Notes: generated by a model from the letters alone, not told the origin. 54,208 bases of DNA from Akkermansia muciniphila (GCA_945878585.1 CAMDXQ010000004.1:1-54208), one strand, 5' to 3'. Shown: positions 25,197 to 35,360, counted from the first letter of the stretch. Numbers and translations: made by a program.

Positions 25197-27955
25197 TGGC
25201 TAACCACCTGCTTCAACTTTTGGAAAAGCCGATCCAATCGTTCCTCCTCCACCACCGCCTCCCCATCTCTATCCACGACAACAAAGGTATCCCATGCCGC
25301 CCCCTTCTCCGTCGTGATCCGAGCCCCTGAAATCTGCATCTCCTCATCCGCAATCGCTCTTGTCAGAGCATGCAAAAGCCCGACGCGATCCGGTGCTTCC
25401 ACATGAACCAAAGTTCGACCAGGCTCACTTGTCCGATCGATCCGTAAACTTGTCGGAAACTCCGCCTCCCCCAAGGACTTCTGCCAAAGAGTGGGGCCCA
25501 CCTCAGCAATCCGTTCGGTCAGATGATCCTCCGTTTCGCTTAGCGCTTCCGTCAGAGTCTTTTCAAAAGTTGCACGGTCCACGGGGTGAGTCACCATTTC
25601 CATTCGCTCATTGCACACTCGGAATGTGTCGACCACCACATCATCCCGACGGGTAAAGATATTCGCACTAAGAATATTCAGCCCTGCTACCGCAAAGCTC
25701 CCTGCAATCTTGCTGAAAAGTCGCTCTCGGTTCCATGTGACAATCACCACCTCGGTATGTCCTTCCTCCGTTTGATCCATCCACTTGATGAGCGGCACCA
25801 ACGCGTCCGCACCCGATACCCGGCGCTCAAGAAATTCATGAATCGCCTCCAAATGACGCATCACAAGACTCGCTGGACACATCCGTAAATAAGCCGGCCC
25901 CATAAGCTCCAGATGCTCGCTTGCCTCCTCTTCAGTGAATTCCCTTGAAAGTACCATCCGGACTTCCTCCCTTCGTTTCGCCTGTTTCTCCTCTTCCCCG
26001 CGCAAAAACTCCTCCTCTCCCGCCAGCATCTTTTTTGTCTTTTCATAAAGATTCCACACCAAAAGCTCTCGCCAGCTCGACCAGTTATTTTTTCCCGCCA
26101 CCGCACGCACGTCTGCAGCCGAAATCAACATCAGCAAGTCCAACCGCTCTGGGTCCTGCACGATTCTTGCCAAAGCGCGGATCGTTTCCGATTCCTCCAG
26201 ATTCTTCCGGGCGAACTCACCCAACGTCATATGGTGGTCGACCAAAAAGGTCATCAGCCGTAGTTCTCGCCCCCAAAAATGAAACCTTCGGGCTACCGCT
26301 GCGGCATACGCTGCCCCCACCTCTTCGTGTTTTCTTGTCAGCTCGGCCTTCCCCGTATCATGCAACAAAATGGCTAGGGCAAGAATTTCTGGAACCTCCA
26401 CCTTGGCATACAACTCCGCATACTTCCGTAGATCCGGCTCCTTTGATCCCAGCATCGCATCCAACTGCTCAAGACAAACCAAGGTGTGTTCATCCGCTGT
26501 ATACCGATGAAAAAACTCGTGCTGAACAAGACAAGTCAGCGGGGCGAATTCTGGAATCATCCGCCCAAGAATTCCCGCCTCATGCATCAGACGGAGGATC
26601 CGGCCAACTTTTCCTTTCTGCCTTAGAATATGCAGGAACGTTTCCTGTACCTCTTTCTTCTGGACCAGTTCATCGGTCAGCAGACCAAAACACGACCTCT
26701 GCAAAGCTTTCAGCTCGGCGCCGGGAACCGATCCTTGGTCTTGCAGAATCCGGAACATCCGAATCATTCTCATCGGGTCTTCCACAAAAATCTGCGGGTG
26801 TGCCGCCTGAAGTTCCGCTCCTTCGAGAACAAACCCATCCGTTGCCCTCCGCGTTCCCTTCCACCCTGAGAAAAAGGACCAAAGTCCCCGCGGTTTTCCC
26901 AGTCTTTGCTGACAGAGTCGGGTCGCCGTCGAATTGCAGAGCAGATGCAGAACCCGCATATGCCCATACACCTCCCGCATCAGGGCCTCGCTCTTTCGCA
27001 GAATGTTCGGTTGGGGGTACCCCATGGCTTCGGCCAACTCCCCTTGCCTCCGCAGGGTCAACACATCTCCCGGACCTCCTTGCCCCACGTGCAACCACTC
27101 CCGAACCATCATAAGAAAGGCAAAAGCCTGTTCCACCTGCTTCGACTCCGCTTCCCCAAACCAACCTCGCTGTACCAGCTCTGCCAACGTCTCTCCCTGC
27201 CCGCACACCTTTCCCACCCACCGCAAATTATGAAAGTCCCTTAAGCCTCCAACTCCTGATTTTAGGTTGGGCTCTTGGACAAAAACTGTTCCTCCTTCCT
27301 TGGTGTGTCTCGATTCCTGATTTTCCAACCGCCACGCAAGATACTTCTCCACATGATTCTCCAAACTCCGCCGTTTGTACTCCGCACAGAACTTTTCCCA
27401 AAGTAGCTTTGACCCCGCCAGATAACGCGCGTCCAACAAGGACGTTTTGATCATCGGCTCCGATTCCGATCGCTCGATGGTCTCCTCAATCGTCCGGCAC
27501 GCGTGTCCCACTTTGCAGCCAAGATCCCATAGGATGTAGAGGATCTTTTTTACCACTTCCTCTGCCACTTCCCGTTGCGAGCCCTCCCGTATGAAGACAA
27601 GATCCAGATCACTCGCCGGGCTCATCTCCTCTCGGCCAAACCCCCCCACCGCACCCATCACTAGGTTGGACCCAGCATTGTCACCTCCCGCACGAACCCA
27701 CAACTCTCGCAATAGGGCGGAGTAGAAATGCCCACGATTCTGAGCTACCCGCAACCCATTCGCCCCGCCTCGGACTTGGTCCGCCAAACGAGCCGACTCT
27801 TCTTCAAGAAGACGTCGGACCGTCGCGCGTAACTCCTCGGGCTTCCCCCCATCCACACCCGCCAAGCTCCGGCCAACCCGGGTCTCAATCTCTCTTCCGT
27901 CATCCTCTCCAGGCAGGGCGACCTCCACCATGGATCGAGAAAGGGACTCTTCCAT
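25193..27955 (-). CDS. glnD: PII uridylyltransferase/uridylyl-removing enzyme GlnD
   Basis: Senses glutamine and adds UMP to, or removes it from, the PII protein. 920 residues: nucleotidyltransferase domain with VGGFGREEMSPASDLDLVF near 105 (the D-x-D metal pair), a helical linker, an HD domain with ILLHDTGK near 530 for UMP removal, and two C-terminal ACT domains (TWNRERLFSKIAGSFAVAG at about 737, EAPDRVGLLHALTRAIADEE at about 852) that bind glutamine. In the first motif G-R-G-E of well-studied enzymes reads G-R-E-E. No glnB or amt gene is in the window. Its ATG shares a base with the rng stop (TAATG). Confidence 0.94.
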   Translation of the reverse strand: MEESLSRSMVEVALPGEDDGREIETRVGRSLAGVDGGKPEELRATVRRLLEEESARLADQVRGGANGLRVAQNRGHFYSALLRELWVRAGGDNAGSNLVMGAVGGFGREEMSPASDLDLVFIREGSQREVAEEVVKKILYILWDLGCKVGHACRTIEETIERSESEPMIKTSLLDARYLAGSKLLWEKFCAEYKRRSLENHVEKYLAWRLENQESRHTKEGGTVFVQEPNLKSGVGGLRDFHNLRWVGKVCGQGETLAELVQRGWFGEAESKQVEQAFAFLMMVREWLHVGQGGPGDVLTLRRQGELAEAMGYPQPNILRKSEALMREVYGHMRVLHLLCNSTATRLCQQRLGKPRGLWSFFSGWKGTRRATDGFVLEGAELQAAHPQIFVEDPMRMIRMFRILQDQGSVPGAELKALQRSCFGLLTDELVQKKEVQETFLHILRQKGKVGRILRLMHEAGILGRMIPEFAPLTCLVQHEFFHRYTADEHTLVCLEQLDAMLGSKEPDLRKYAELYAKVEVPEILALAILLHDTGKAELTRKHEEVGAAYAAAVARRFHFWGRELRLMTFLVDHHMTLGEFARKNLEESETIRALARIVQDPERLDLLMLISAADVRAVAGKNNWSSWRELLVWNLYEKTKKMLAGEEEFLRGEEEKQAKRREEVRMVLSREFTEEEASEHLELMGPAYLRMCPASLVMRHLEAIHEFLERRVSGADALVPLIKWMDQTEEGHTEVVIVTWNRERLFSKIAGSFAVAGLNILSANIFTRRDDVVVDTFRVCNERMEMVTHPVDRATFEKTLTEALSETEDHLTERIAEVGPTLWQKSLGEAEFPTSLRIDRTSEPGRTLVHVEAPDRVGLLHALTRAIADEEMQISGARITTEKGAAWDTFVVVDRDGEAVVEEERLDRLFQKLKQVVSQ

Positions 27956-29526
27956 TATTCGAGGGGCTGATCCGTCGTCGCATCCAGAATCTTGAAGTCC
28001 TCCACATTGGCCGTTGGATCAGCCTTGAAGTTAAACGCCCCAGAACAGCGCCTCTGGAGCTGGATCAACAACTCGTCGTCCTCAGTCCGCAGGCGGTGCA
28101 GCACCCCTGGATGGACTAGAACTTTGATTTCATGCACGTTCGGATGATTCCGGAGAACCCGGCTGATCTCTCTTTGGATTTCCACGCTCATCGTCTCAAA
28201 GGACTTCACCATTCCTTTTCCGCGGCAGCTCGGACACTCCATATACACCGCCTTACGGATACTTTCCTGCACCCTCTGCCGGGTCATTTCGAGAAGCCCC
28301 AACGGGGATATCGGTAGGGTGTGCGTTCTCGCTCGGTCCCTTCGGAGGCAATCCTTGAACTTTTCGTAAACCGCCAGCTGATCTCGGCGAGCCCGCATGT
28401 CGATGAAATCGATCACGATGATTCCGCCCAGATTCCGCAAGCGTAGTTGGCGGGCGATCTCTTCCGCCGCCTCCAAATTGGTTCGCCGAATCGTATCATC
28501 ATGATCCTTGCCCCCACGGGACTTCCCCGTGTTTACGTCGATCGAAACCAAAGCCTCGGTCTCATCGATCACCAAGGAAGCGCCCGACTTGAGCCATACT
28601 TGTCGACGAAGGGCACTTTCAATCTGACGATTAACCCCAAACGCTTCAAAAAGTGGCTCCGCTGCAAGATGTCGCTTCACTTTGCGTAAGGACCTCTTCG
28701 AGATCGCTCCCACTAGGTCCCGAACTCTTTTCTCCGCCTCTTCATTGTCGACGAGCACCTCATCCACTTCCTCCGTCAGGAAGTCGCGGACGGATCGTTC
28801 GACTAAATCCGGCTCCTCCAGCAATACCGCCGGAGCCGTTTTTGTCTTCATTCCCTCTTCCACTTTGCGCCACTGCTCGAGCAGAAGAGCCAAATCCCGG
28901 ACAAAATAGCGCGCCTGCAGGCCTTCCCCGTTGGTCCGCAAAATAACTCCCATGCCCTCCGGGACATCCAGCTCTTGCAGAATTTTACGGAGCCGCTTGC
29001 GCTCTTCTGGATCTTCAATCTTTCGGGAAACTCCGCTCATTTCTCCAAAAGGCATCAACACAAGATAGCGACCCGGCAAACTGAGGTTCGTCGTGACTCT
29101 CGCCCCCTTGGTTCCAATCGGCCCCTTGTTGACCTGAACAATCACTTCCGCTCCTGGCGGATAAAGTCGCGGGATATCGTTGCTCGTGACCCGTGGCTGG
29201 CGGCCTCGACCGCCTTTCCGCTCCACCGCTTCAATCTGCTCATCCATCGCAGCCGGTACCGCATCCCAGAAATGCAGAAACCCATTTTTCTCCAGTCCGA
29301 TATCAACAAAAAGAGCCTTCAGGGAAGGCTCGACGTTGTGGACCCGCGCCTTGTAGATGCTTCCGGAAATACTGCGGTCTCCGTCACGCTCGATGGAGAA
29401 CTCCTCCACCACTCCTCCCTCCAAGAGAGCGACTCGCTTTTCCAAAGGCTCCACCGAAAGAAGCAGGCTCCGACGCTCCTCCCTTTTTTTCAAACCAAAG
29501 ATCCGTTTGATCGTTTCCAATATCAT
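27955..29526 (-). CDS. rng: Ribonuclease G/E family endoribonuclease
   Basis: 523 residues, the length of RNase G rather than full RNase E: there is no C-terminal degradosome scaffold. An S1-like RNA-binding domain (about 40-130, SIYKARVHNVEPSLKALFVDIGLEKNGF) carries an insert of some 25 basic residues. The catalytic aspartates are in SIDVNTG near 330 and VIDFIDM near 375, and the zinc-link CPSCRGKG joins the dimers. It processes rRNA and tRNA and starts mRNA decay. GAAAGGA stands eight bases before ATG at 29526. Position directly after rodA parallels the mre-cafA arrangement of many bacteria. Confidence 0.94.
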   Translation of the reverse strand: MILETIKRIFGLKKREERRSLLLSVEPLEKRVALLEGGVVEEFSIERDGDRSISGSIYKARVHNVEPSLKALFVDIGLEKNGFLHFWDAVPAAMDEQIEAVERKGGRGRQPRVTSNDIPRLYPPGAEVIVQVNKGPIGTKGARVTTNLSLPGRYLVLMPFGEMSGVSRKIEDPEERKRLRKILQELDVPEGMGVILRTNGEGLQARYFVRDLALLLEQWRKVEEGMKTKTAPAVLLEEPDLVERSVRDFLTEEVDEVLVDNEEAEKRVRDLVGAISKRSLRKVKRHLAAEPLFEAFGVNRQIESALRRQVWLKSGASLVIDETEALVSIDVNTGKSRGGKDHDDTIRRTNLEAAEEIARQLRLRNLGGIIVIDFIDMRARRDQLAVYEKFKDCLRRDRARTHTLPISPLGLLEMTRQRVQESIRKAVYMECPSCRGKGMVKSFETMSVEIQREISRVLRNHPNVHEIKVLVHPGVLHRLRTEDDELLIQLQRRCSGAFNFKADPTANVEDFKILDATTDQPLE

Positions 29527-29560
29527 GTTGTTTTCCTTTCTTGGGGCAAAGGCTTGGGCA

Positions 29561-30694
29561 TCAGCCCAAATGCCTTTGTCGCCATACGCTTTGCATCAAT
29601 CCCATCGCAGCCATACACACGGCCAGGAAGGTTCCTCCGTAACTGACAAAGGGCAGGGGAATGCCGGTGATGGGTACCACCTTGATTGTCATTCCCACGT
29701 TGATGAAAAAATGTGTGAAAAGCATTCCAAGAACTCCCCCTGCCAAAAGTCTGCCAGCAAAGTCTGGAGCCCTCCATCCAATCCATGCGATGCAAAGAAG
29801 AAGTGCAGCCTCCCCCAAAATCACAGTGGCACCCCCTAGAAAGCCCCACTCCTCCCCCAAAACAGAAAAGATAAAATCATTATAAGCAATGTTCTTAGGC
29901 AGAAATCCATACAGGTTCTGATCTCCATGCAGATATCCCTTCCCCGTCACCCCTCCCGATCCAATCGCGATGATCGATTGCCGAATCGTCCAACCCGCCC
30001 CCAGGGGATCCAGATTCGGATCGAAGAAGGTGCGGATTCGATTGTTCTGATACGTTTTTAAAAACGGAAGCTCTTTGCCCAGATGCCCCACGTAAAAATA
30101 GATGGCCAAGATGCCGGCCAATCCAAGGCCTGCTGGGATGAGTAGATAACGAAGTCTTGTTCCCCCGACAAAAAGGAGGCCAAAGCACATCGGCAGAAAA
30201 ACCGCAGCTGAACCCAAGTCCGGTTGCCGCAAAATAAGGAAAATCGGAATCAGCGCAAACCCCACCAAGGCCAGAACCGTACTGAACTTTTCCATTCGAT
30301 CCCGCAACTTCACCATCAATGCACAAGCTCCTGCTAGAAATGCCAATTTCATCACCTCGGCTGGCTGGAAGCCCACTGGCCCGAGGCGAATCCAACTTTT
30401 TGCCCCGTTCACTTCCCGCCCAAAAAGAAGCACCAAGAGCAGAAGGCACAATCCACCTCCAAACCAAAACCATCCCTGCTCTACCCATCGGTGATAATCC
30501 GCGATGGCAAAAAAGAAAAAGCAGACCAAGCCTAAGCCGACCCAGGCCGCCTGTTGAACCGCCGCGTGCCGCAGATCCGCGGCTTCACTCGTGTGGGTCG
30601 CGCTGTAAATCACCATCACTCCAAAAGAGCATAGCCCCAACATCAGCAGTAAGCTGGGCCAATGCATCCCTCGCCAAGCGCGTTTTGCTCTCAT
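29561..30694 (-). CDS. rodA: Peptidoglycan polymerase RodA (SEDS family)
   Basis: 377 residues with about ten membrane helices. RodA polymerises glycan strands for side-wall growth together with PBP2. Signature stretches are GAKSWIRLGPVGFQPAEVMKL (with the family's FQPSE-like motif), QPDLGSAAVF, and near the end NDFIFSVLGEEWGFLGG and PLPFVSYGG, the last two typical of all SEDS proteins. Its ATG overlaps the mrdA stop as ATGA. There is a 34-base gap to rng. Assignment to RodA over FtsW rests on the mre-mrdA neighbours. Confidence 0.95.
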   Translation of the reverse strand: MRAKRAWRGMHWPSLLLMLGLCSFGVMVIYSATHTSEAADLRHAAVQQAAWVGLGLVCFFFFAIADYHRWVEQGWFWFGGGLCLLLLVLLFGREVNGAKSWIRLGPVGFQPAEVMKLAFLAGACALMVKLRDRMEKFSTVLALVGFALIPIFLILRQPDLGSAAVFLPMCFGLLFVGGTRLRYLLIPAGLGLAGILAIYFYVGHLGKELPFLKTYQNNRIRTFFDPNLDPLGAGWTIRQSIIAIGSGGVTGKGYLHGDQNLYGFLPKNIAYNDFIFSVLGEEWGFLGGATVILGEAALLLCIAWIGWRAPDFAGRLLAGGVLGMLFTHFFINVGMTIKVVPITGIPLPFVSYGGTFLAVCMAAMGLMQSVWRQRHLG

Positions 30695-32883
30695 CGCCGA
30701 CGCAATCCCCGGCTTGCTCCACCCCCGAAGCCTTCGTCCAGCCAGTCAAAAAATCCTCCCAAGCCACCGTTGTCATTATCGTCATCCCCCGTGGCTCCTG
30801 TCCCCGGCGTATAAGACCCATCCGATGCTGTCACCCCATGAAAATGCCCAACGACCGGAGCCTGATAGACCAGTTGCGGCATGATCCCCTTCTCCATTTC
30901 AAAAAGCTTAAAGAGGATCTCGGATGCCAACGGAGCACAGGTCGACCCCCCAGAGACTCCACCCTCCACAATCACGATTACCACATAGTGAGGATCCTTC
31001 AGGGGTGCAAAGCCAGTAAACCAGGTCCGCGTGTCTTTCACCGTGCTGCCTCCAATCGTTGTCACAAATTGCGCCGACCCGGTTTTTCCCGCGACCTCGA
31101 CATCTTTGACCGCCGCATTTTTTCCTGTCCCCTCAGTCACGACCGCACGCAACCCCTCTCGCACCGCAGCAAGATTCTCCGGCTTAACTCCCAAATCGCC
31201 CCGCTTCACAGCCACCGGATACTCCTTTGTGGCTTTTGTCCCTTTTTCCGTTGTTCGTCCCACACCCTGCACCAACCGAGGCCGATACACCGTTCCACCA
31301 TTCGCCACTGCAGAAACCATCACTGCCATTTGCAACGGCGTCACCCGCACATACCCTTGGCCAATCGAGGTATTGGCCGTATGACCGTCGCTCCACCTCT
31401 CGACCGCTGGCGGAGTCGGTCGGGGAGTCTTTTTTCCGTCTGCAACCCAGGCCTCGATTTTTGTTTTGTATGCTTTTTTCCTTTGAGCCATGCGATTCTC
31501 CATCCACTCCCGCCCGGGCATCGTTCCGGGATCTTCCCCGGCAAGCGCCGGGGCTCCATCCGTCCGCAATAAAAGTCTTTCTCCAAAGCCGATTCGTTTT
31601 CCCATCTCACTGATCGACTCAATCCCCGTCCGCACCCCCAACTGGTAAAAGAAGGTATTACACGACATCGCCAATCCGCGTTTCAACGCGATGTCCCCTT
31701 GCCCGTCGGGATTCCAATCATGCCAGGTTCTCCCTGCCATTTCGATTGAGCCAGGGCTGTGGATGACCGTCTGGGGAGTGAATTTGGCCGCAGGATTTTC
31801 CAACGCGGACAAAGCCGTCAATGTTTTGAAGGTCGAGCCCGGAGCATACGCCCCCAAGGCCCGATTCAACATCGGCTTCGCCTCTGCCGTCATCAACTGC
31901 TTCCAGTCGGTGGACTTGCCTGTTCCTCCCGGAACAAAGCTGTTCGGATCGTAATTTGGAACGGAACACATCGCCAAAATATCTCCTGATTTTGGATCCA
32001 TCACTACACACGCTCCGCGCCCCACCCTCCGCATCACTCCCTCAACAATTGTCTGCACCCGCGCATCCAGCGTCAGATACACATTATGCCCCGGCACTGG
32101 CGCTTGGTACCCTTGTTCTTCGAGAATAAATCCAAGATTGTTTTTCTTAAGAATCTTTCCGCCCGGCACCCCTTCCAGATCCTGCTCAAACCCTTTTTCG
32201 ATCCCTTCTTTCCCGATCACCTCAGGTTGAAATGTCTCCAAAGTCTGCTCCTCGGGCGCCCCAACAAATCCCATGATATGAGAAGCCAATGCCCCATACG
32301 GATACCAACGCACTGGCCGAGCAGCCTCCTGGACCCCGGGGATCCGGGGATCCCTCTCTGCCATCCGTGACAGGGTCGCGAAATCAATCTGGGTCGCCAA
32401 CTGGAAGGGAGTGTTTGGCCGCTGCTGATTGTGTTTGCGCAGCTCGTCCACATCGTAATTTGTCACGATGCCCAGATTCTTCAGAGGCTCCATCGAGGTC
32501 TCTTCCACAATTTTTGCGATGTCCACCTGCTTTTGCTTCCTCTTTTTTTCCCCCACCCCCACATCCACCATCGTCATCGGCAATCGCCCGCGATGAGCCC
32601 GCGCATAATTCCCCGTCAACTCACGGACATACAAATCCACGTCGTACCTCGCACGATTTTCCGCCAAGGGCAGCCCGTTTCGATCCAGAATCAGCCCCCG
32701 GGGAGGAGACAAAAGAATCGGAATCGTCGTCTGCTGGATCAAGGTCTGAGCGTGCTTTTGCCCCTCCACGACCTGCACGACAAAGAGCCTTTGCAAAAGG
32801 ATCACCGCAGCCAGAACCACGACAACCATTGCGGCGCTCATCCGCCTCGGCAAATTTGCTTGGGGACGTGCCATCAACATCAC
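30691..32883 (-). CDS. mrdA: Penicillin-binding protein 2 (elongation transpeptidase)
   Basis: Cross-links peptidoglycan during elongation. 730 residues: one N-terminal membrane helix (AAMVVVVLAAVILLQRLFVV), a pedestal domain, and the transpeptidase with S350 in STFK, SCNTFF as the second motif, and KTG in VAGKTGSAQF. The last 50 residues or so are an unusual Asp/Gly/Trp/Phe-rich tail (DDDNDN, LGGFFDWLDEGFGGG) with a basic end, making it about 80-100 residues longer than E. coli PBP2. Start is GTG at 32883 (GTGA overlap with mreD) or ATG one codon later. Confidence 0.94.
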   Translation of the reverse strand: MMLMARPQANLPRRMSAAMVVVVLAAVILLQRLFVVQVVEGQKHAQTLIQQTTIPILLSPPRGLILDRNGLPLAENRARYDVDLYVRELTGNYARAHRGRLPMTMVDVGVGEKKRKQKQVDIAKIVEETSMEPLKNLGIVTNYDVDELRKHNQQRPNTPFQLATQIDFATLSRMAERDPRIPGVQEAARPVRWYPYGALASHIMGFVGAPEEQTLETFQPEVIGKEGIEKGFEQDLEGVPGGKILKKNNLGFILEEQGYQAPVPGHNVYLTLDARVQTIVEGVMRRVGRGACVVMDPKSGDILAMCSVPNYDPNSFVPGGTGKSTDWKQLMTAEAKPMLNRALGAYAPGSTFKTLTALSALENPAAKFTPQTVIHSPGSIEMAGRTWHDWNPDGQGDIALKRGLAMSCNTFFYQLGVRTGIESISEMGKRIGFGERLLLRTDGAPALAGEDPGTMPGREWMENRMAQRKKAYKTKIEAWVADGKKTPRPTPPAVERWSDGHTANTSIGQGYVRVTPLQMAVMVSAVANGGTVYRPRLVQGVGRTTEKGTKATKEYPVAVKRGDLGVKPENLAAVREGLRAVVTEGTGKNAAVKDVEVAGKTGSAQFVTTIGGSTVKDTRTWFTGFAPLKDPHYVVIVIVEGGVSGGSTCAPLASEILFKLFEMEKGIMPQLVYQAPVVGHFHGVTASDGSYTPGTGATGDDDNDNGGLGGFFDWLDEGFGGGASRGLRRR

Positions 32884-33392
32884 TGCCTTCCTCCCCGCCT
32901 GAGAACCCTCACAGGCTCAGACCTTCTCCCCAGCCACGTTCCAAGAACGACTGAAACTAGGCCGTTGATCGTCCCTGCAATCACCAGTGCGATGCTCAAA
33001 GAAAAAGGCCATGACCACGACCGAACTTCCCAGCAGTGCAGAAATCGGTCCCAGGTAAAAAATGCCACACCCGCTAAAATCGCCCCCACTGCTTGCTCTC
33101 CCCACGATGATCCCACCCACCAACCTTTCTGAGTCCGCACCAACATCCCCACCCCACCCATCACCAAGGCATGATGCCCCAGGGCAGAAAAAGTGGCCAA
33201 ATCCCAAAAGAGACCGACCCCCACCACCCAGACGAGCAAGACAGGCACCGAGAGGTTCAACGCCGCCTGAATGGCCACAGCTCCCAACAGATTGGTTCCA
33301 AGAGCGCTTACCCCATGCCATTCCGGACCCGCGGCACGGATGAACCAAGCCCCCAGAGCCAAAAGAACCAAACGTCCAAATACTGGATTCAT
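32880..33392 (-). CDS. mreD: Rod shape-determining protein MreD (by context)
   Basis: 170 residues, five or six membrane helices, basic C-terminus (RRSEPVRVLRR). MreD sequences diverge strongly, so the call relies on size, topology and position between mreC and mrdA. It starts with an ATGA overlap on mreC and ends in a GTGA/TGATG overlap with mrdA. It would anchor the MreC-RodA-PBP2 elongation complex in the membrane. Confidence 0.82.
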   Translation of the reverse strand: MNPVFGRLVLLALGAWFIRAAGPEWHGVSALGTNLLGAVAIQAALNLSVPVLLVWVVGVGLFWDLATFSALGHHALVMGGVGMLVRTQKGWWVGSSWGEQAVGAILAGVAFFTWDRFLHCWEVRSWSWPFSLSIALVIAGTINGLVSVVLGTWLGRRSEPVRVLRRGGRQ

Positions 33393-34231
33393 TTCTTTGC
33401 CGGAGCTCCGCCGGTCAAAATAAACATTTCCCTCAAATCGTTAAGATCCGCCGCAGGAGCGACCTGTCCCTCCCGATAAAGTCCGGAATTTTTTTCTGCC
33501 GTCAACGGAGGGGCCTCACTCACTGTTCCCACCAAAAGATTGGGCGGAAACGTGCCGCCCAACCCAGTCGTCAAAACTCTTTCCCCCACCTCAAACTTCG
33601 CTTCTCGGGTAACAAAAGTCATTTTGCAGACTGGTGTTCCTCCGTTCAACTGGGTGTCTCCGAGAAGAATTCCTCTCGCCCCTGAACCCTCGGTTAAAAC
33701 ACTCACCTTGCAGTTTTCGTCCGAAATCAACATCACCCGGGTCGTTGTCCGCCCCACAGTTCCCGTCTTCCCAACAACCCCGCGGGGAGTTACGACCGGT
33801 TGATCCTGCGCCAGGTTGGGATCATCGTTCCATCCCCGATCCACCAAAACGGAATTCCACCAGTTCGATGCATCCCGCTCCACCACCCGACAGGCCAAGA
33901 GGCGGTACGATTGCTGATCTCGGAACGCCAGCATCTCCCGAAATCGGTCGTTTTCAGTTCGCAGATAATCCACCTGACGGATCTCGGTTTGCAAACGGAC
34001 GTTCTCCGCGCGGAGATTCCGGTTCTCCTCGTCCAAGGAGTCCGCCCGACGAAGACTCTGCCGGAAATCTTCCAGTCGAATCTTGATCTCACTCCAAGTC
34101 CGAGCCAGAGGCGAAACCGTTTCAATTGTGACCTTCTCCGCTCGACGGGAACTCACGGGGGCGAAAAAGATGACCACTCCTCCCGCCAAGACGGCGGCGC
34201 CAGATCCGACCCAAACCCACTTCCGGGACAT
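33389..34231 (-). CDS. mreC: Rod shape-determining protein MreC
   Basis: 280 residues: a membrane helix (VWVGSGAAVLAGGVVIFF), a coiled coil at about 50-100 (LDEENRNLRAENVRLQTEIRQVD), and the beta-barrel periplasmic part with NWWNSVLVDRG, PVVTPRGVVGKTGTVG and VLISDENCKVSV-like motifs of MreC. It dimerises and activates PBP2-RodA. It lies 39 bases after mreB. The C-terminus contains FPPNLLVGTV, another MreC hallmark. Confidence 0.93.
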   Translation of the reverse strand: MSRKWVWVGSGAAVLAGGVVIFFAPVSSRRAEKVTIETVSPLARTWSEIKIRLEDFRQSLRRADSLDEENRNLRAENVRLQTEIRQVDYLRTENDRFREMLAFRDQQSYRLLACRVVERDASNWWNSVLVDRGWNDDPNLAQDQPVVTPRGVVGKTGTVGRTTTRVMLISDENCKVSVLTEGSGARGILLGDTQLNGGTPVCKMTFVTREAKFEVGERVLTTGLGGTFPPNLLVGTVSEAPPLTAEKNSGLYREGQVAPAADLNDLREMFILTGGAPAKK

Positions 34232-34270
34232 GTTTTTTATTTTTTTCGAAACGGACTCTTCAGGACACGG

Positions 34271-35311
34271 TTACCCGCGTCCATCAGAAGTTGTTAGTTT
34301 CGTCAAAAACTCCAGTTCATCGAGCACTTTTCCCGTGCCCTCAACAACTGCGCTGAGCGGATCCTCCGCCACATGAATGGGCAGGCCCGTCTCCTCGCTC
34401 AAAAGCCGATCGAATCCACGCAATAGTGCGCCTCCACCCGCCAACACCACCCCACGCTCCACCAGATCGCTCGAAAGTTCAGGGGGGCACCGCTCCAGTG
34501 TTAGCCGCACACTTTCCAAAATAATCTGTACCGGTTCCAAGAGAGCCTCCCGTACTTCTTGGGAGGTGATCGTCAGCGTTTTCGGAAGACCCGCCACCAG
34601 ATCCCGTCCCCGCACTTCCATTGAAGTTTCTTTTTCCATCGGATAGACAGAGCCGATCTTCACCTTGATGTCTTCCGCGGTTCTTTCTCCAATCATCAAA
34701 TTATAAGCCCGTTTGAGATAATTCATGATCGCCTCATCCAACTCGTCCCCCGCAACCCGAACGCTCCGGCTGAAAACAATCCCACCAAGGGAAATAATCG
34801 CCATTTCCGTCGTGCCTCCCCCGATGTCGATAATCATGTTTCCCGAGGCATCCTGCACCGGAAGCCCCACACCAATGGCTGCCGCCAAAGGTTCTTCAAT
34901 CAATCTTACGCTTCGTGCTCCGGCATGGGCTGCTGATTCGCACACCGCACGCCGCTCCACCTCGGTGATACCCGAAGGAACAGCGATCACTAACCGTGGC
35001 CTAGGCCTCCACCGGTTTTGGGATTTGGAAGCTTTCTCGATAAAACATTTCAACATTGCCTCCGTGACCTCAAAGTCGCTGATCACCCCGTCTTTCAAAG
35101 GCCGAACCGCAATAATCGATCCAGGGGTCCTACCCAACATCCTCTTGGCCTCATCCCCTACAGCCAAAACCCTACGAGAGGCCTGATCCATCGCCACTAC
35201 GGAGGGCTCACGCAAAACCACCCCCTTGCCACGGACGTAAACCAGCGTGTTGGCCGTACCAAGGTCCACACCCATGTCGTTCTCTAGAAAAGGGAAAAGC
35301 TTACTCAACAT
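34271..35311 (-). CDS. mreB: Actin-like cell shape protein MreB
   Basis: 346 residues with all actin-fold phosphate and adenosine motifs: [19 protein letters not shown] at the start, [17 protein letters not shown] in the middle, [11 protein letters not shown] near the end. It polymerises under the membrane and guides wall synthesis. ATG at 35311 ([14 protein letters not shown]) gives the usual N-terminus with an amphipathic membrane-binding helix; the frame is open for 44 more codons but that part runs through a terminator-like hairpin. It is the first gene of the long leftward operon. Confidence 0.96.
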   Translation of the reverse strand: MLSKLFPFLENDMGVDLGTANTLVYVRGKGVVLREPSVVAMDQASRRVLAVGDEAKRMLGRTPGSIIAVRPLKDGVISDFEVTEAMLKCFIEKASKSQNRWRPRPRLVIAVPSGITEVERRAVCESAAHAGARSVRLIEEPLAAAIGVGLPVQDASGNMIIDIGGGTTEMAIISLGGIVFSRSVRVAGDELDEAIMNYLKRAYNLMIGERTAEDIKVKIGSVYPMEKETSMEVRGRDLVAGLPKTLTITSQEVREALLEPVQIILESVRLTLERCPPELSSDLVERGVVLAGGGALLRGFDRLLSEETGLPIHVAEDPLSAVVEGTGKVLDELEFLTKLTTSDGRG

Positions 35312-35360
35312 AAACAAGTAAAAAGTAGCTTCCTCTCTGTTCTCCTTTTCGTCAATCTCC

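Noticed and set aside
24002-27114. Two long + strand frames (355 and 389 codons) across the kinase and glnD genes
   Set aside because: Products are proline, serine and arginine rich without any motif, typical shadows of G-rich leftward genes; both host genes have complete domains.
30319-31572. 417-codon + strand frame over rodA and mrdA
   Set aside because: Same low-complexity composition; the opposite strand encodes full SEDS and transpeptidase motifs.
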